DNA from: Actinomycetes bacterium
GTDB lineage: Bacteria; Actinomycetota; Acidimicrobiia; Acidimicrobiales; JAMCPL01
DNA: 7,169 bases
Assembly (NCBI GenBank): GCA_021846725.1
Contig: JAJZWK010000081.1
Location: forward strand, 1-7,169
Direction: 5' to 3'
The notes beneath the pieces are model-generated. The model did no database searches and was not told where the DNA came from. It saw nothing but the letters and a program-made list of their open reading frames with translations. The translations under genes and the position numbers were made by a program. Shown here piece after piece: positions 1 through 5,930 of this stretch. The stretch's first letter is position 1. Each line of letters starts with the position of its first letter.

Positions 1-888
1 GTGGCTTTGGTAGTAACTCGTGAAGACAAGCGCCGTGGACGGGGGAATTCCCCAAGTCCCACCCCAGTCAAGATTGCTGCATTGGAACTGGGTATACCAA
101 TCAGTCATTCGTTAAGCGATGTGATGAAGGCAAAGGCGGATTTGGCTGTAGTCGTGGCTTATGGCCGTATTATCCCCGTAAAGTTGTTGAATGAGATTCC
201 CTTTTTGAACGTTCACTTTTCCCTACTTCCTCGTTGGCGAGGTGCAGCTCCAGTAGAGAGAGCTATTCTTGCGGGGGATAGGGTGAGTGGCGTATGCATT
301 ATGAAACTGGATGAGGGCCTTGATACGGGGCCTGTATATAGTTGTAAAGAAATATCGCTTGATGATATAATCACTCGTTCTGAACTTACTGATCGACTTG
401 CCCAGATCGGAGCTCAGTTACTGGTAGATCTGTTGAGTGGGGGGATAGAAGGTTTGCCGGAGCCAGTAGAGCAAATAGGAGATCCTGTCTATGCTGCCAA
501 GATAGAGCCTGACGATCTTAGGATAGACTGGAGATGCTCAGTTGACGAGATAAGTAGAAAAGTACGTTTGGAACGAGCATGGACCATGTTTCGGGGCAAG
601 AGGATCATTATAGGTGAAGTAGTGGGTATGGTCGGTAAGGATGTAAGCAGTACTCTGGCTAGTCGAGATGATGCTGTATCTTATGAAGGTATGTACTCGA
701 ACACATTACAAGATACACTGGCAGTTAGTGATACAGGGAGGATATTTATGCTCGGCTCTTCACCTGTAGTACGTTGTGGTGATGGTGCCATAGTGATACG
801 AACTGTGCAGCCAGAAGGTCACACTAAGATGGCAGCAGAGGCATGGGCGAGAGGTGCACGGATAGGAGATGGTGATAGATTTGATTGA
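1..888 (+). CDS. fmt: Methionyl-tRNA formyltransferase, 5' end cut by window
   Basis: Transfers a formyl group from 10-formyltetrahydrofolate to the amino group of Met-tRNAfMet, producing the bacterial initiator tRNA in the cytoplasm. The visible 295 codons begin inside the first Rossmann-type domain. Residues 12-24 match the glycine/arginine loop followed by SPxPVK that lies near residue 40-52 of E. coli Fmt, so about 30 N-terminal residues lie upstream and the GTG at base 1 is not the true start. The catalytic triad is present: N70 and H72 in NVHFSLLPRWRGAAP, and D108 in LDEGLDTGPVY, with the same spacing as N106/H108/D144 of E. coli. The C-terminal OB-like domain ends with a typical GxRxxxGDxF-like tail. 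The segment VRLERAWT (188-195) is slightly shorter than the usual VRxxxPxPGAWT. In many Actinobacteria fmt is followed by rsmB and then rpe; here rpe follows after 102 bp. Identification is firm. Confidence 0.95.
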   Translation: MALVVTREDKRRGRGNSPSPTPVKIAALELGIPISHSLSDVMKAKADLAVVVAYGRIIPVKLLNEIPFLNVHFSLLPRWRGAAPVERAILAGDRVSGVCIMKLDEGLDTGPVYSCKEISLDDIITRSELTDRLAQIGAQLLVDLLSGGIEGLPEPVEQIGDPVYAAKIEPDDLRIDWRCSVDEISRKVRLERAWTMFRGKRIIIGEVVGMVGKDVSSTLASRDDAVSYEGMYSNTLQDTLAVSDTGRIFMLGSSPVVRCGDGAIVIRTVQPEGHTKMAAEAWARGARIGDGDRFD

Positions 889-978
889 TCGAAAAGCGAC
901 TGCAAACCCCGTCTGTAGGGGAGGGGAGGTTCACATAGATCGTATTACGAACAGTATTCACAGTAATGTATTTACAAT

Positions 979-983
979 GGGAG
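979..983 (+). promoter_or_regulatory. Ribosome binding site of rpe
   Basis: GGGAG lies 7 nt before the GTG at 991 and decides that start. A TACAAT hexamer at 973-978 resembles a -10 box but sits too close to the ribosome binding site to keep it in the transcript, and no good -35 lies 16-18 bp upstream. It is probably not the promoter. Confidence 0.55.
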
Positions 984-990
984 CGTATCA

Positions 991-1662
991 GTGAGAAAAT
1001 TGCAGCTTGCCCCATCGATACTTTCTGCAGACTTTGCTTCCTTGGGTGATGCCGTGCGTTCTGTGGCAGAGCAGGCTAGTTTGATTCACGTAGATGTTAT
1101 GGACGGTCATTTTGTCCCTACTCTCACCATGGGTCCTCTTACGGTCAAGGCATTGGCTGCAGTTACTGACGTTCCTATCGAATGTCACTTGATGGTTACC
1201 AATCCTTGGGATTTGATTGAGCAGTTTGTGCATGCCGGGGCCGCTCGCTGTACAGTACATGTCGAGACTGGTCGTGTCAGCGAGATGATAGAGATGGCCA
1301 GGTACCTTGGTATTGGAATCGGTGTCGCGTTAAGTCCCGATACTCCGGCATCTGAGATACTGCCCTATTTGGAGCTTGTCGATGTGGTGCTCGTTATGAC
1401 TGTTCATCCTGGGTTTGGCGGGCAAAAGTTCATGCCGGAGGTACTTCCAAAGATCAGGGAAATATATGAACGTATTTGCAATGCCTCTCTTGATGTGGAT
1501 ATAGAGGTGGATGGGGGGATAGGGCATGAAACAGTTGCTCAAGCAGTATCTGCAGGTGCTAATGTGCTTGTAGCAGGATCTGCTATATTTTCGGCTGACA
1601 TATCTCCAGTAGCTGCGAGCAAAGATTTGCTTCGAGTAGCCGGTGAATCATCTTTGGGCTAG
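991..1662 (+). CDS. rpe: Ribulose-phosphate 3-epimerase
   Basis: Interconverts D-ribulose 5-phosphate and D-xylulose 5-phosphate in the pentose-phosphate pathway. The 223-residue protein has the full TIM-barrel signature set. APSILSADF (7-15) holds the substrate-contacting serine. HVDVMDGHFVP (33-43) holds metal ligands H33 and D35, the latter also a general acid/base. H66 in ECHLMV and D174 in EVDGGI supply the remaining metal ligand and the second acid/base. MTVHPGFGGQ (136-145) is the flexible phosphate-side loop. Length is normal for the family. The GTG start is supported by the GGGAG upstream and by alignment of the first residues with family N-termini. It lies 102 bp after fmt and 10 bp before the preferred gcvH start. 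Confidence 0.97.
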   Translation: MRKLQLAPSILSADFASLGDAVRSVAEQASLIHVDVMDGHFVPTLTMGPLTVKALAAVTDVPIECHLMVTNPWDLIEQFVHAGAARCTVHVETGRVSEMIEMARYLGIGIGVALSPDTPASEILPYLELVDVVLVMTVHPGFGGQKFMPEVLPKIREIYERICNASLDVDIEVDGGIGHETVAQAVSAGANVLVAGSAIFSADISPVAASKDLLRVAGESSLG

Positions 1663-1672
1663 ACTGAGACGT

Positions 1673-2059
1673 ATGGAAACTCCCGAATATCTACGTTATA
1701 CCAGCGAACACGAGTGGGCGTATCTTGATGGTACATCTATCAAGATAGGAATTACAGACTATGCTCAAGATGCCCTTGGCGATGTCGTCTATGTGGATCT
1801 ACCCGATCTGGGGAAAGTATTCTCTGCCGGAGATGTCTTCGGTGAGATCGAATCGACCAAGTCTGTTTCGGAATTGTATGCTCCCGTGGGCGGCAAAGTA
1901 ATAGAGATAAATACCGAGTTGGAAGATCATCCGGAGTTGGTCAACAGCGATCCGTATGGTCGGGGATGGCTGTGTGTATTCGAGGCAACTAATCTATCAG
2001 ATTACGATAGTTTATTGGATGCCGCAGGATACCAGGCCGTTATTTCGGCCGAGCAATGA
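1673..2059 (+). CDS. gcvH: Glycine cleavage system H protein
   Basis: Lipoyl carrier that shuttles the aminomethyl intermediate of glycine between the P, T and L proteins of the glycine cleavage system. From the ATG at 1673 the product has 128 residues, typical for GcvH. The N-terminus METPEYLRYTSEHEW matches the family start, and the lipoylated lysine is K63 in EIESTKSVSELYAPV. The conserved ITDYAQDALGDVVYVDLP and NSDPYGRGWL segments follow in order. A longer reading from the GTG at 1643 would overlap the end of rpe and add ten atypical residues, so I reject it. No strong Shine-Dalgarno sequence precedes 1673; TAGACT at 1660-1665 ends 7 nt before the ATG and could be a leaderless -10. It heads the block gcvH - FHA - MerR - DUF151. 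The P and T protein genes are not in the window. Confidence 0.95.
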   Translation: METPEYLRYTSEHEWAYLDGTSIKIGITDYAQDALGDVVYVDLPDLGKVFSAGDVFGEIESTKSVSELYAPVGGKVIEINTELEDHPELVNSDPYGRGWLCVFEATNLSDYDSLLDAAGYQAVISAEQ

Positions 2060-2087
2060 CGTTACTACATAGTGGTAGGATCTAATT

Positions 2088-2579
2088 ATGAATGTGTACT
2101 GCCCCAGTTGTGGTCATAGAAATCCCAGAGGTTCAAGTTTCTGTGCTTCATGCGGTTCGGCACTTATCGAAGAATCTAGTGAGGCTACAATAGCTATTGT
2201 TCCGGTAGAGGGTATTGGCGATGACCAGGGAGATGCACATAACGATGACTTCGATCAAGATAGATCGGAGCATGCTATACTTGTGGTTCGCCGTGGGCCA
2301 AATGCAGGAGAACGCTATATACTTGATAAAGATGTAGTCAGATTGGGCAGACATCCCGAGAGTGAGATATTCTTGGATGATATAACTGTGTCCAGGAGGC
2401 ACGCAGAGGTTAGAAAGGAGGGTTCCGGATTGCATGTAGTAAAAGATGTAGGTTCTCTCAATGGTACATATGTGAACAGAGAGAGGGTGGATGAGGCTGT
2501 CCTTGATTCGGGAGATGAGCTCCAGATAGGGAAGTTCAGGCTCGTGTATCTTTCGGGCGCTTCTAACGAAGGGGAGTGA
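2088..2579 (+). CDS. garA: GarA/OdhI-like FHA regulator with N-terminal zinc ribbon
   Basis: A 163-residue phosphothreonine-binding protein. The C-terminal two thirds closely resembles mycobacterial GarA and corynebacterial OdhI. The FHA core carries GRHP (87-90), the phosphopeptide contacts S102-R103-R104-H105 in TVSRRHAE, and N125 in GSLNGTYVN. GarA is known to inhibit 2-oxoglutarate dehydrogenase/decarboxylase and glutamate dehydrogenase and to act on glutamate synthase, under control of Ser/Thr kinases such as PknG and PknB. Unlike those homologues, this protein starts with a four-cysteine zinc ribbon, C5-x2-C8 and C19-x2-C22, followed by an acidic linker (43-62). The phosphorylatable ETT motif of GarA corresponds only to E32-A33-T34. 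AGGA at 2077-2080 gives a 7-nt spaced ribosome site, although TAGGAT at 2076-2081 also fits a leaderless -10. It sits 28 bp after gcvH and 7 bp before the MerR gene. The family is firm; the partner enzymes are inferred. Confidence 0.88.
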   Translation: MNVYCPSCGHRNPRGSSFCASCGSALIEESSEATIAIVPVEGIGDDQGDAHNDDFDQDRSEHAILVVRRGPNAGERYILDKDVVRLGRHPESEIFLDDITVSRRHAEVRKEGSGLHVVKDVGSLNGTYVNRERVDEAVLDSGDELQIGKFRLVYLSGASNEGE

Positions 2580-2586
2580 TAACCAT

Positions 2587-3573
2587 ATGGAGAATAAGTC
2601 GCAGGTAAAAGTGGAAGAGCGTCCGTATCTTTCTATAGGCGATGTCTTGGACATACTGAGAGATGAGTTCCCGGAGATTACCATATCCAAGATCCGCTTT
2701 CTTGAGAGTCAGGGATTGATCAATCCTGAGCGTACTCCTTCTGGCTACAGGAAGTTTTTCGAGGAGGATGTGGAGCGTTTGAAGTGGGTGCTTCGTCAGC
2801 AGCGTGAGCATTATCTTCCCTTAAAGGTAATCAAGGGCAAGCTGGAAGGTCGTATACCTCATGGAACTGGTGATCTGACGAACGTGGCAGGTGAGCGACC
2901 GATCCAGTCCGTGCAGACACTGCATAGGCAGGAGGAGTCGCAGAATAATCAGGTCGGTGCCCCGGATGGTCAGTACGACAGTAGCCGTGAGAGAGCGGCG
3001 AATATAAATATGCCATCTTCTCGGCAAAGTATGCAAGACACTGGAATAGAGCGGACAGGTAACGAGTTGGGCGGTGAAAGGTCTACTGGTGAAGTCAGGG
3101 TTGAGGCAGAGAGAGCCGAAGTTCACCAGAGTGGAACCCAGAGAGATATAGCCGGAGACGAGGCAGTTATACCTACATCAGTATACAGCGTAGAGTCGTC
3201 CGAGCCAGAGCTTGTATCCGGCGAGGGGGCATCATCCTCTGTGCTCAAGGAGTTGGAGAGTTATGGACTCATATCGGGAGAGCGTATAGGTGGAGTGATA
3301 ACGTATGGAACTTCTGATGCTGAGATAAGCAGTATTGCCTCACGTATTATGGAGTACGGCTTTGAGGCTCGCCATCTCAAGGTATTCAGACACGCTGTTG
3401 ATAGGGAGGTGTCTATAATTGAGCAGGCTATTGTGCCGTTACTAAGGCAGCGTAATCCGAAGTCGCTCGATAAGGCCAAAAATAGCGCAAAAGAACTTCT
3501 ACAACTCTCTGAAAAGTTGCATGGCGCACTTATGAGGGCAGAGCTTAACAGGTTGTTTCCACCAGGCAACTGA
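2587..3573 (+). CDS. ftsR: MerR-family transcriptional regulator, FtsR/Rv1828-like
   Basis: A DNA-binding regulator in the position held by Rv1828 (M. tuberculosis) and FtsR (C. glutamicum, an activator of ftsZ). The N-terminal MerR winged helix spans about residues 13-85: SIGDVLDILRDEFP, then KIRFLESQGLINPERTPSGY with the wing at RKF, then the dimer helix region. Residues about 92-217 are hydrophilic and rich in Gln, Glu, Ser and Gly, with no recognisable fold. A second winged-helix-like region (218-265, VLKELESYGLISG onward) and a long C-terminal helix pair (265-320) match the family's C-terminal domain. At 328 residues it is clearly longer than its roughly 250-residue relatives because of this linker. 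The start is supported by GGGGAG at 2571-2576, which overlaps the end of the preceding gene, pointing to translational coupling with the FHA gene. No effector-binding cysteines are evident. Confidence 0.88.
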   Translation: MENKSQVKVEERPYLSIGDVLDILRDEFPEITISKIRFLESQGLINPERTPSGYRKFFEEDVERLKWVLRQQREHYLPLKVIKGKLEGRIPHGTGDLTNVAGERPIQSVQTLHRQEESQNNQVGAPDGQYDSSRERAANINMPSSRQSMQDTGIERTGNELGGERSTGEVRVEAERAEVHQSGTQRDIAGDEAVIPTSVYSVESSEPELVSGEGASSSVLKELESYGLISGERIGGVITYGTSDAEISSIASRIMEYGFEARHLKVFRHAVDREVSIIEQAIVPLLRQRNPKSLDKAKNSAKELLQLSEKLHGALMRAELNRLFPPGN

Positions 3574-3634
3574 TAGATATCGGTCAGTGCATTGGTTGCA
3601 AGACGCTGCACTAGCATATTGCTGAATAAAGCGC

Positions 3635-3640
3635 TATTCT
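3635..3640 (+). promoter_or_regulatory. Candidate -10 element for a leaderless bfn transcript
   Basis: TATTCT ends exactly 6 nt before the ATG at 3647, and no Shine-Dalgarno sequence is visible in front of that ATG. This spacing would place the transcription start at or next to the start codon, the arrangement of actinobacterial leaderless mRNAs. The 73-bp gap after the MerR gene is long enough for a separate promoter. A convincing -35 is absent. Inferred from spacing only. Confidence 0.35.
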
Positions 3641-3646
3641 AAGATT

Positions 3647-4165
3647 ATGGTCGAAGTTAAACTGAGTGCCGTTAGAGTGGACTTGCAGTCAAGTACACCT
3701 GTATTGCTGCTTACCGAGACTGAGGGGATCGGTAGGACATTGCCAGTCTTTGTCGGGGCTCCCGAAGCTACATCTATAGCTTTGGCAATCCAGGGTATTG
3801 AGCCTCCCAGACCTCTTACTCACGATCTTATGATAGACATCATGGAGAGTACTGGCTCGCGTCTTGAGAGGGTGGTTATTACAGAGATGCGGTCAGCCAC
3901 CTACTTTGCAGAGTTGCACATACGTCATCGCGGTGAAATAGTTACGGTGTCATCGCGTCCGTCGGATGCAATAGCATTGGCTGTGAGGGAGCACTGTCCC
4001 ATATTTGTCTCTGATGAGTTGATGGACTCCGAGGGTCTGGTAGTTGCACTTGACATAGAAGACGAAGATGGTCCGTTGACTGGAGAGAGTGCCGAAGAGG
4101 TGGTCGATCAATTCAAGGAGTTTCTCGATACGGTCAAGCCAGAGGATTTTGGCAGCTCGTCTTGA
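3647..4165 (+). CDS. DUF151 (bifunctional nuclease, BFN) domain protein
   Basis: A 172-residue protein of the DUF151/BFN family, to which Rv1829 of M. tuberculosis belongs. Plant BFN homologues have been reported to cleave DNA and RNA, and T. maritima TM0160 is the structural prototype. The bacterial cellular role is not settled. The domain covers about residues 1-140. Recognisable segments are VLLLTETEGIGRTLPVFVG (19-37), AIALAI-type helix residues (41-50) and the signature SSRPSDAIALAVR (102-114). The C-terminal 30 residues are acidic and end in a short helix, as in actinobacterial members. ATG at 3647 is preferred because the N-terminus MVEVKLSAVRVD matches the family. Its place directly after the MerR gene is the conserved actinobacterial order and strengthens the call. 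Confidence 0.9.
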   Translation: MVEVKLSAVRVDLQSSTPVLLLTETEGIGRTLPVFVGAPEATSIALAIQGIEPPRPLTHDLMIDIMESTGSRLERVVITEMRSATYFAELHIRHRGEIVTVSSRPSDAIALAVREHCPIFVSDELMDSEGLVVALDIEDEDGPLTGESAEEVVDQFKEFLDTVKPEDFGSSS

Positions 4166-4168
4166 AGC

Positions 4169-4202
4169 ACAATTAACAGATTGAACAATTAACAGATTGA
4201 AC
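4169..4202 (+). repeat. Perfect 16-bp tandem direct repeat, 2.1 copies
   Basis: ACAATTAACAGATTGA occurs at 4169-4184 and again, without any change, at 4185-4200, with two more bases (AC) of a third copy. It begins 3 bp after the DUF151 stop codon and ends 34 bp before the membrane-protein start. It is much more AT-rich than its surroundings. Each unit contains TTGA, and the second gives TTGAAC at 4197-4202, a -35-like hexamer. It may be a replication-slippage duplication or a pair of binding sites. Confidence 0.9.
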
Positions 4203-4224
4203 CCAATTTTACTCCAGTATACGG

Positions 4225-4230
4225 TACGAT
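4225..4230 (+). promoter_or_regulatory. Candidate -10 element for a leaderless glycosyltransferase transcript
   Basis: TACGAT ends 6 nt before the GTG at 4237, the same distance as TATTCT before the DUF151 gene, and no ribosome binding site is visible. TTGAAC at 4197-4202 is 22 bp upstream, too far for a standard -35. The call rests on the TANNNT pattern and spacing. Confidence 0.35.
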
Positions 4231-4236
4231 ATCATT

Positions 4237-5640
4237 GTGATCTTTGTAACTGTCAGTAAATTCCTCAAGAATATTCGTTTCCGGTATTCGTCATTATCTC
4301 CTGAGGTACGCGATGCATTAATATATGGTCTGTCAGCGATATTTGCAGTACTTACTATTTTGGTCTCATCTATTCCCTTGTACAGACAGTGGGGTGAGAT
4401 TGCTGTCGGTGCGTATATTGCCGGTACTCTATGGTGTGTCGGAGTAGCTATTTATCATAAGAGCTTTCATGCTGGTGCTGTTGATAGGACTGAGCCATTT
4501 GCAGGAGAGAGACAGTATGGCTGGAAACATGGTTGGAGCAGGCCAAGAGTGGTCGTTATGTGCATAGTCATGTGCGGGTCGACCTTATTGCCTCTTGCGC
4601 TTGAATCGTATTGGCAGTATAACCCCGCGGTCTACTCTGCTACTACGAGACATGCGCAGCCGGAGGTGCTGGTTGTGGATAGAGCTGGCCAGAATATACT
4701 GAAAGGGCGTGATCCCTATACAGTTACGAGCGCAAAACAGGTGCAGGATAGCACGCAGGTGCCAGCAGGGCAGCCCTCCTATGATGCTTTTTTCCCCTAT
4801 CTCCCTGCAATGGCTGTATTCGGTATTGGCAGCGCCACCAAGCTCCCGGGACCGTTGGGGAATGCACGGGTCATGTTCTTGCTAGTTACAGTAGCCGCTA
4901 TCTTGCTTGCCCTCTATATCAATGGTGTGGCAGATGACAACTCCATACTCGGCTTTCAAGCCATGTTGGTGCTTCCGTCGGCAGCGTTACCTCTTTCTAC
5001 GGGTGGAGATGATATACCTGTGATTGCCCTCATGTTGCTCGGCCTTGTGCTGATGCGAAGACACAGGCTACTTGCCGCTGGTGTCGCTCTGGGGGTAGCG
5101 GCTTCGCTTAAGTTTACTTCGTGGCCACTTGTGTTGCTGGCGCTCTTGGTAATCTATGTTGTCTTTTCACTGAAAGACGTGATAAAAGCAATTGCTGGCG
5201 TAGCAATAGTCATGATACCCTCTGTGGTACCGGTGGCTATGGTCAATATAAGGGCATTCGTAGTAAACGTGGTACTTTACCCGCTCGGTCTTGCAGGTAT
5301 ACGATCTCCGGCTGCAAGTCCTATGCCAGGACATATTTTGACATCTGCAATGCCATCCATCCATCATACCTATTCACTTGTGATCATCTTAGCTGGAGGT
5401 ATAGTCTTCTTGGCTGCTCTTAAGAGGTGGTTTCCCCGCAATACTTCCTCGCTGGCCAGTTTTATAGGGTGGGCGTTTATTGTTGCGGTTATGCTTGCCC
5501 CGGCTACCAGATTTGGTTATTTGGTGTATCCCTTTGACTTGATTATATGGTCGAAAGTGTTGCAATCGGGGGTGGCCGATCCGTTGCCGGATCATGTTTC
5601 ATCGTCGATAAATTCCTCTCAGGTTCCGGCTACAGTTTGA
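4237..5640 (+). CDS. Multi-spanning GT-C-type glycosyltransferase-like membrane protein
   Basis: A 467-residue integral membrane protein with about ten to twelve hydrophobic segments, roughly at residues 28-48, 54-73, 104-122, 186-200, 210-228, 238-256, 258-274, 278-310, 314-334, 378-396, 405-422 and 426-440. The pattern resembles polyprenol-phosphate-sugar-dependent GT-C enzymes of the GT87/DUF2029 type. The region before the fourth hydrophobic segment has ILKGRDPYT (154-162), and FFPYLPAMAVFG (185-196) resembles the usual YPPL motif. Further on, GGDDIPVIALMLLGL (256-270) and SLKFTSWPLVLLAL (290-303) follow in the expected order. Such enzymes attach mannose or other sugars to lipids or glycans on the outer face of the membrane. 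Acidic residues in the first large loop (E123, E143, D148) are candidates for the catalytic base, but I cannot assign it. Residues 80-103 form a charged loop. The GTG start has no ribosome site, and the substrate cannot be inferred. Confidence 0.6.
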   Translation: MIFVTVSKFLKNIRFRYSSLSPEVRDALIYGLSAIFAVLTILVSSIPLYRQWGEIAVGAYIAGTLWCVGVAIYHKSFHAGAVDRTEPFAGERQYGWKHGWSRPRVVVMCIVMCGSTLLPLALESYWQYNPAVYSATTRHAQPEVLVVDRAGQNILKGRDPYTVTSAKQVQDSTQVPAGQPSYDAFFPYLPAMAVFGIGSATKLPGPLGNARVMFLLVTVAAILLALYINGVADDNSILGFQAMLVLPSAALPLSTGGDDIPVIALMLLGLVLMRRHRLLAAGVALGVAASLKFTSWPLVLLALLVIYVVFSLKDVIKAIAGVAIVMIPSVVPVAMVNIRAFVVNVVLYPLGLAGIRSPAASPMPGHILTSAMPSIHHTYSLVIILAGGIVFLAALKRWFPRNTSSLASFIGWAFIVAVMLAPATRFGYLVYPFDLIIWSKVLQSGVADPLPDHVSSSINSSQVPATV

Positions 5641-5683
5641 CGCAGTGATATATCCGCTCTGTCAATGGCCACGGGCATTCTCC

Positions 5684-5705
5684 GGATACGGATATCCTCT
5701 TTCTC
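5684..5705 (+). terminator. Weak terminator-like hairpin after the membrane protein gene
   Basis: GGATA at 5684-5688 pairs with TATCC at 5693-5697 over a CGGA loop, followed by TCTTTCTC. It lies 43 bp after the stop codon of the membrane protein gene. The stem is only five base pairs, and an alternative pairing of ATATCCG at 5650-5656 with CGGATAT at 5689-5695 would compete. Plausible but weak. Confidence 0.3.
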
Positions 5706-5728
5706 AGGCTAATTGTCGTGCCCTAACG

Positions 5729-5734
5729 TATAAT
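5729..5734 (+). promoter_or_regulatory. Orphan TATAAT -10 box in the convergent region
   Basis: A consensus TATAAT with no gene downstream on this strand. A -35 match at 16-18 bp is lacking; TTGTCG at 5713-5718 is only 10 bp upstream. Transcription would start near 5741 and run through the palindrome and hairpins that follow. The hexamer can occur by chance in AT-richer DNA. Confidence 0.3.
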
Positions 5735-5820
5735 TTAGATGGCATGATAGTGGTATACCAGATGTAGGTGGGGATCCCTCCTAGGCATGTACCTTGACTG
5801 GTCAGGAAAGCAACGATGAA

Positions 5821-5841
5821 GGTCATGTAGGCTATATGACC
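5821..5841. terminator. 9-bp hairpin, possible bidirectional terminator
   Basis: GGTCATGTA (5821-5829) pairs with TATATGACC (5833-5841) across a three-base loop. All nine positions pair, one of them as G-U in the + strand RNA. It lies between convergent genes, about 90 bp past the DUF4349 stop and 180 bp past the membrane protein stop, so it could halt transcription from both sides. No clear T-tract follows on either strand, which weakens the terminator reading. Confidence 0.35.
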
Positions 5842-5930
5842 ACTCCGAAAAGGCACCAGGAGATCAGCACTATTCCGAAATGCCGAGGAGGTCAGTATTT
5901 GTCAGTAAGAGAGGTGTCGGCAGTGTTTCG

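Larger units (their letters stand above)
5641..5930. other. Convergent intergenic region with self-complementary elements, no credible gene
   Basis: This 290-bp stretch lies between the + strand membrane protein gene and the minus-strand DUF4349 gene, both of which end here. No reading frame of useful length exists on either strand; the only start-stop runs are 7-10 codons. It contains a perfect TATAAT (5729-5734), a 10-bp palindrome TGGTATACCA (5751-5760) and a hairpin TAGG-T-GGG/CCC-T-CCTA (5765-5783). Arms CATGTACCTT (5786-5795) and AAGGTCATG (5819-5827) pair with one bulge, and a second hairpin occupies 5821-5841. An imperfect direct repeat CCGAAA...GGAG.TCAG follows at 5845-5866 and 5875-5895. 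A small untranslated RNA is possible, and so is a decayed sequence; I recognise no known RNA family. Confidence 0.45.

Noticed and set aside
907..921. CCCC-N7-GGGG hairpin as an fmt terminator
   Set aside because: The stem has only four pairs and is followed by purines, not a T-tract.
1643..1672. Longer gcvH start at the GTG at 1643
   Set aside because: It overlaps the end of rpe by 20 bp and adds residues not found in the family; METPEYLRYTSEHEW fits GcvH N-termini.
2148..2690. Long open minus-strand frame across the FHA and MerR genes
   Set aside because: It lies opposite two well-recognised genes and crosses their boundary with low-quality, Ser/Ile/Tyr-rich translation; it is a shadow.
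5787..5819. Ten-codon frame beginning MYLDWSGKQR in the convergent region
   Set aside because: It is too short, with no ribosome binding site and no sign of conservation.
5792..5825. Resemblance to the small SRP RNA (GGTCAGG ... AAGCA)
   Set aside because: The essential GGAA-type loop and its flanking CC/GG pairs between GTCAGG and AGCAG are missing, and the rest does not form the long SRP hairpin.
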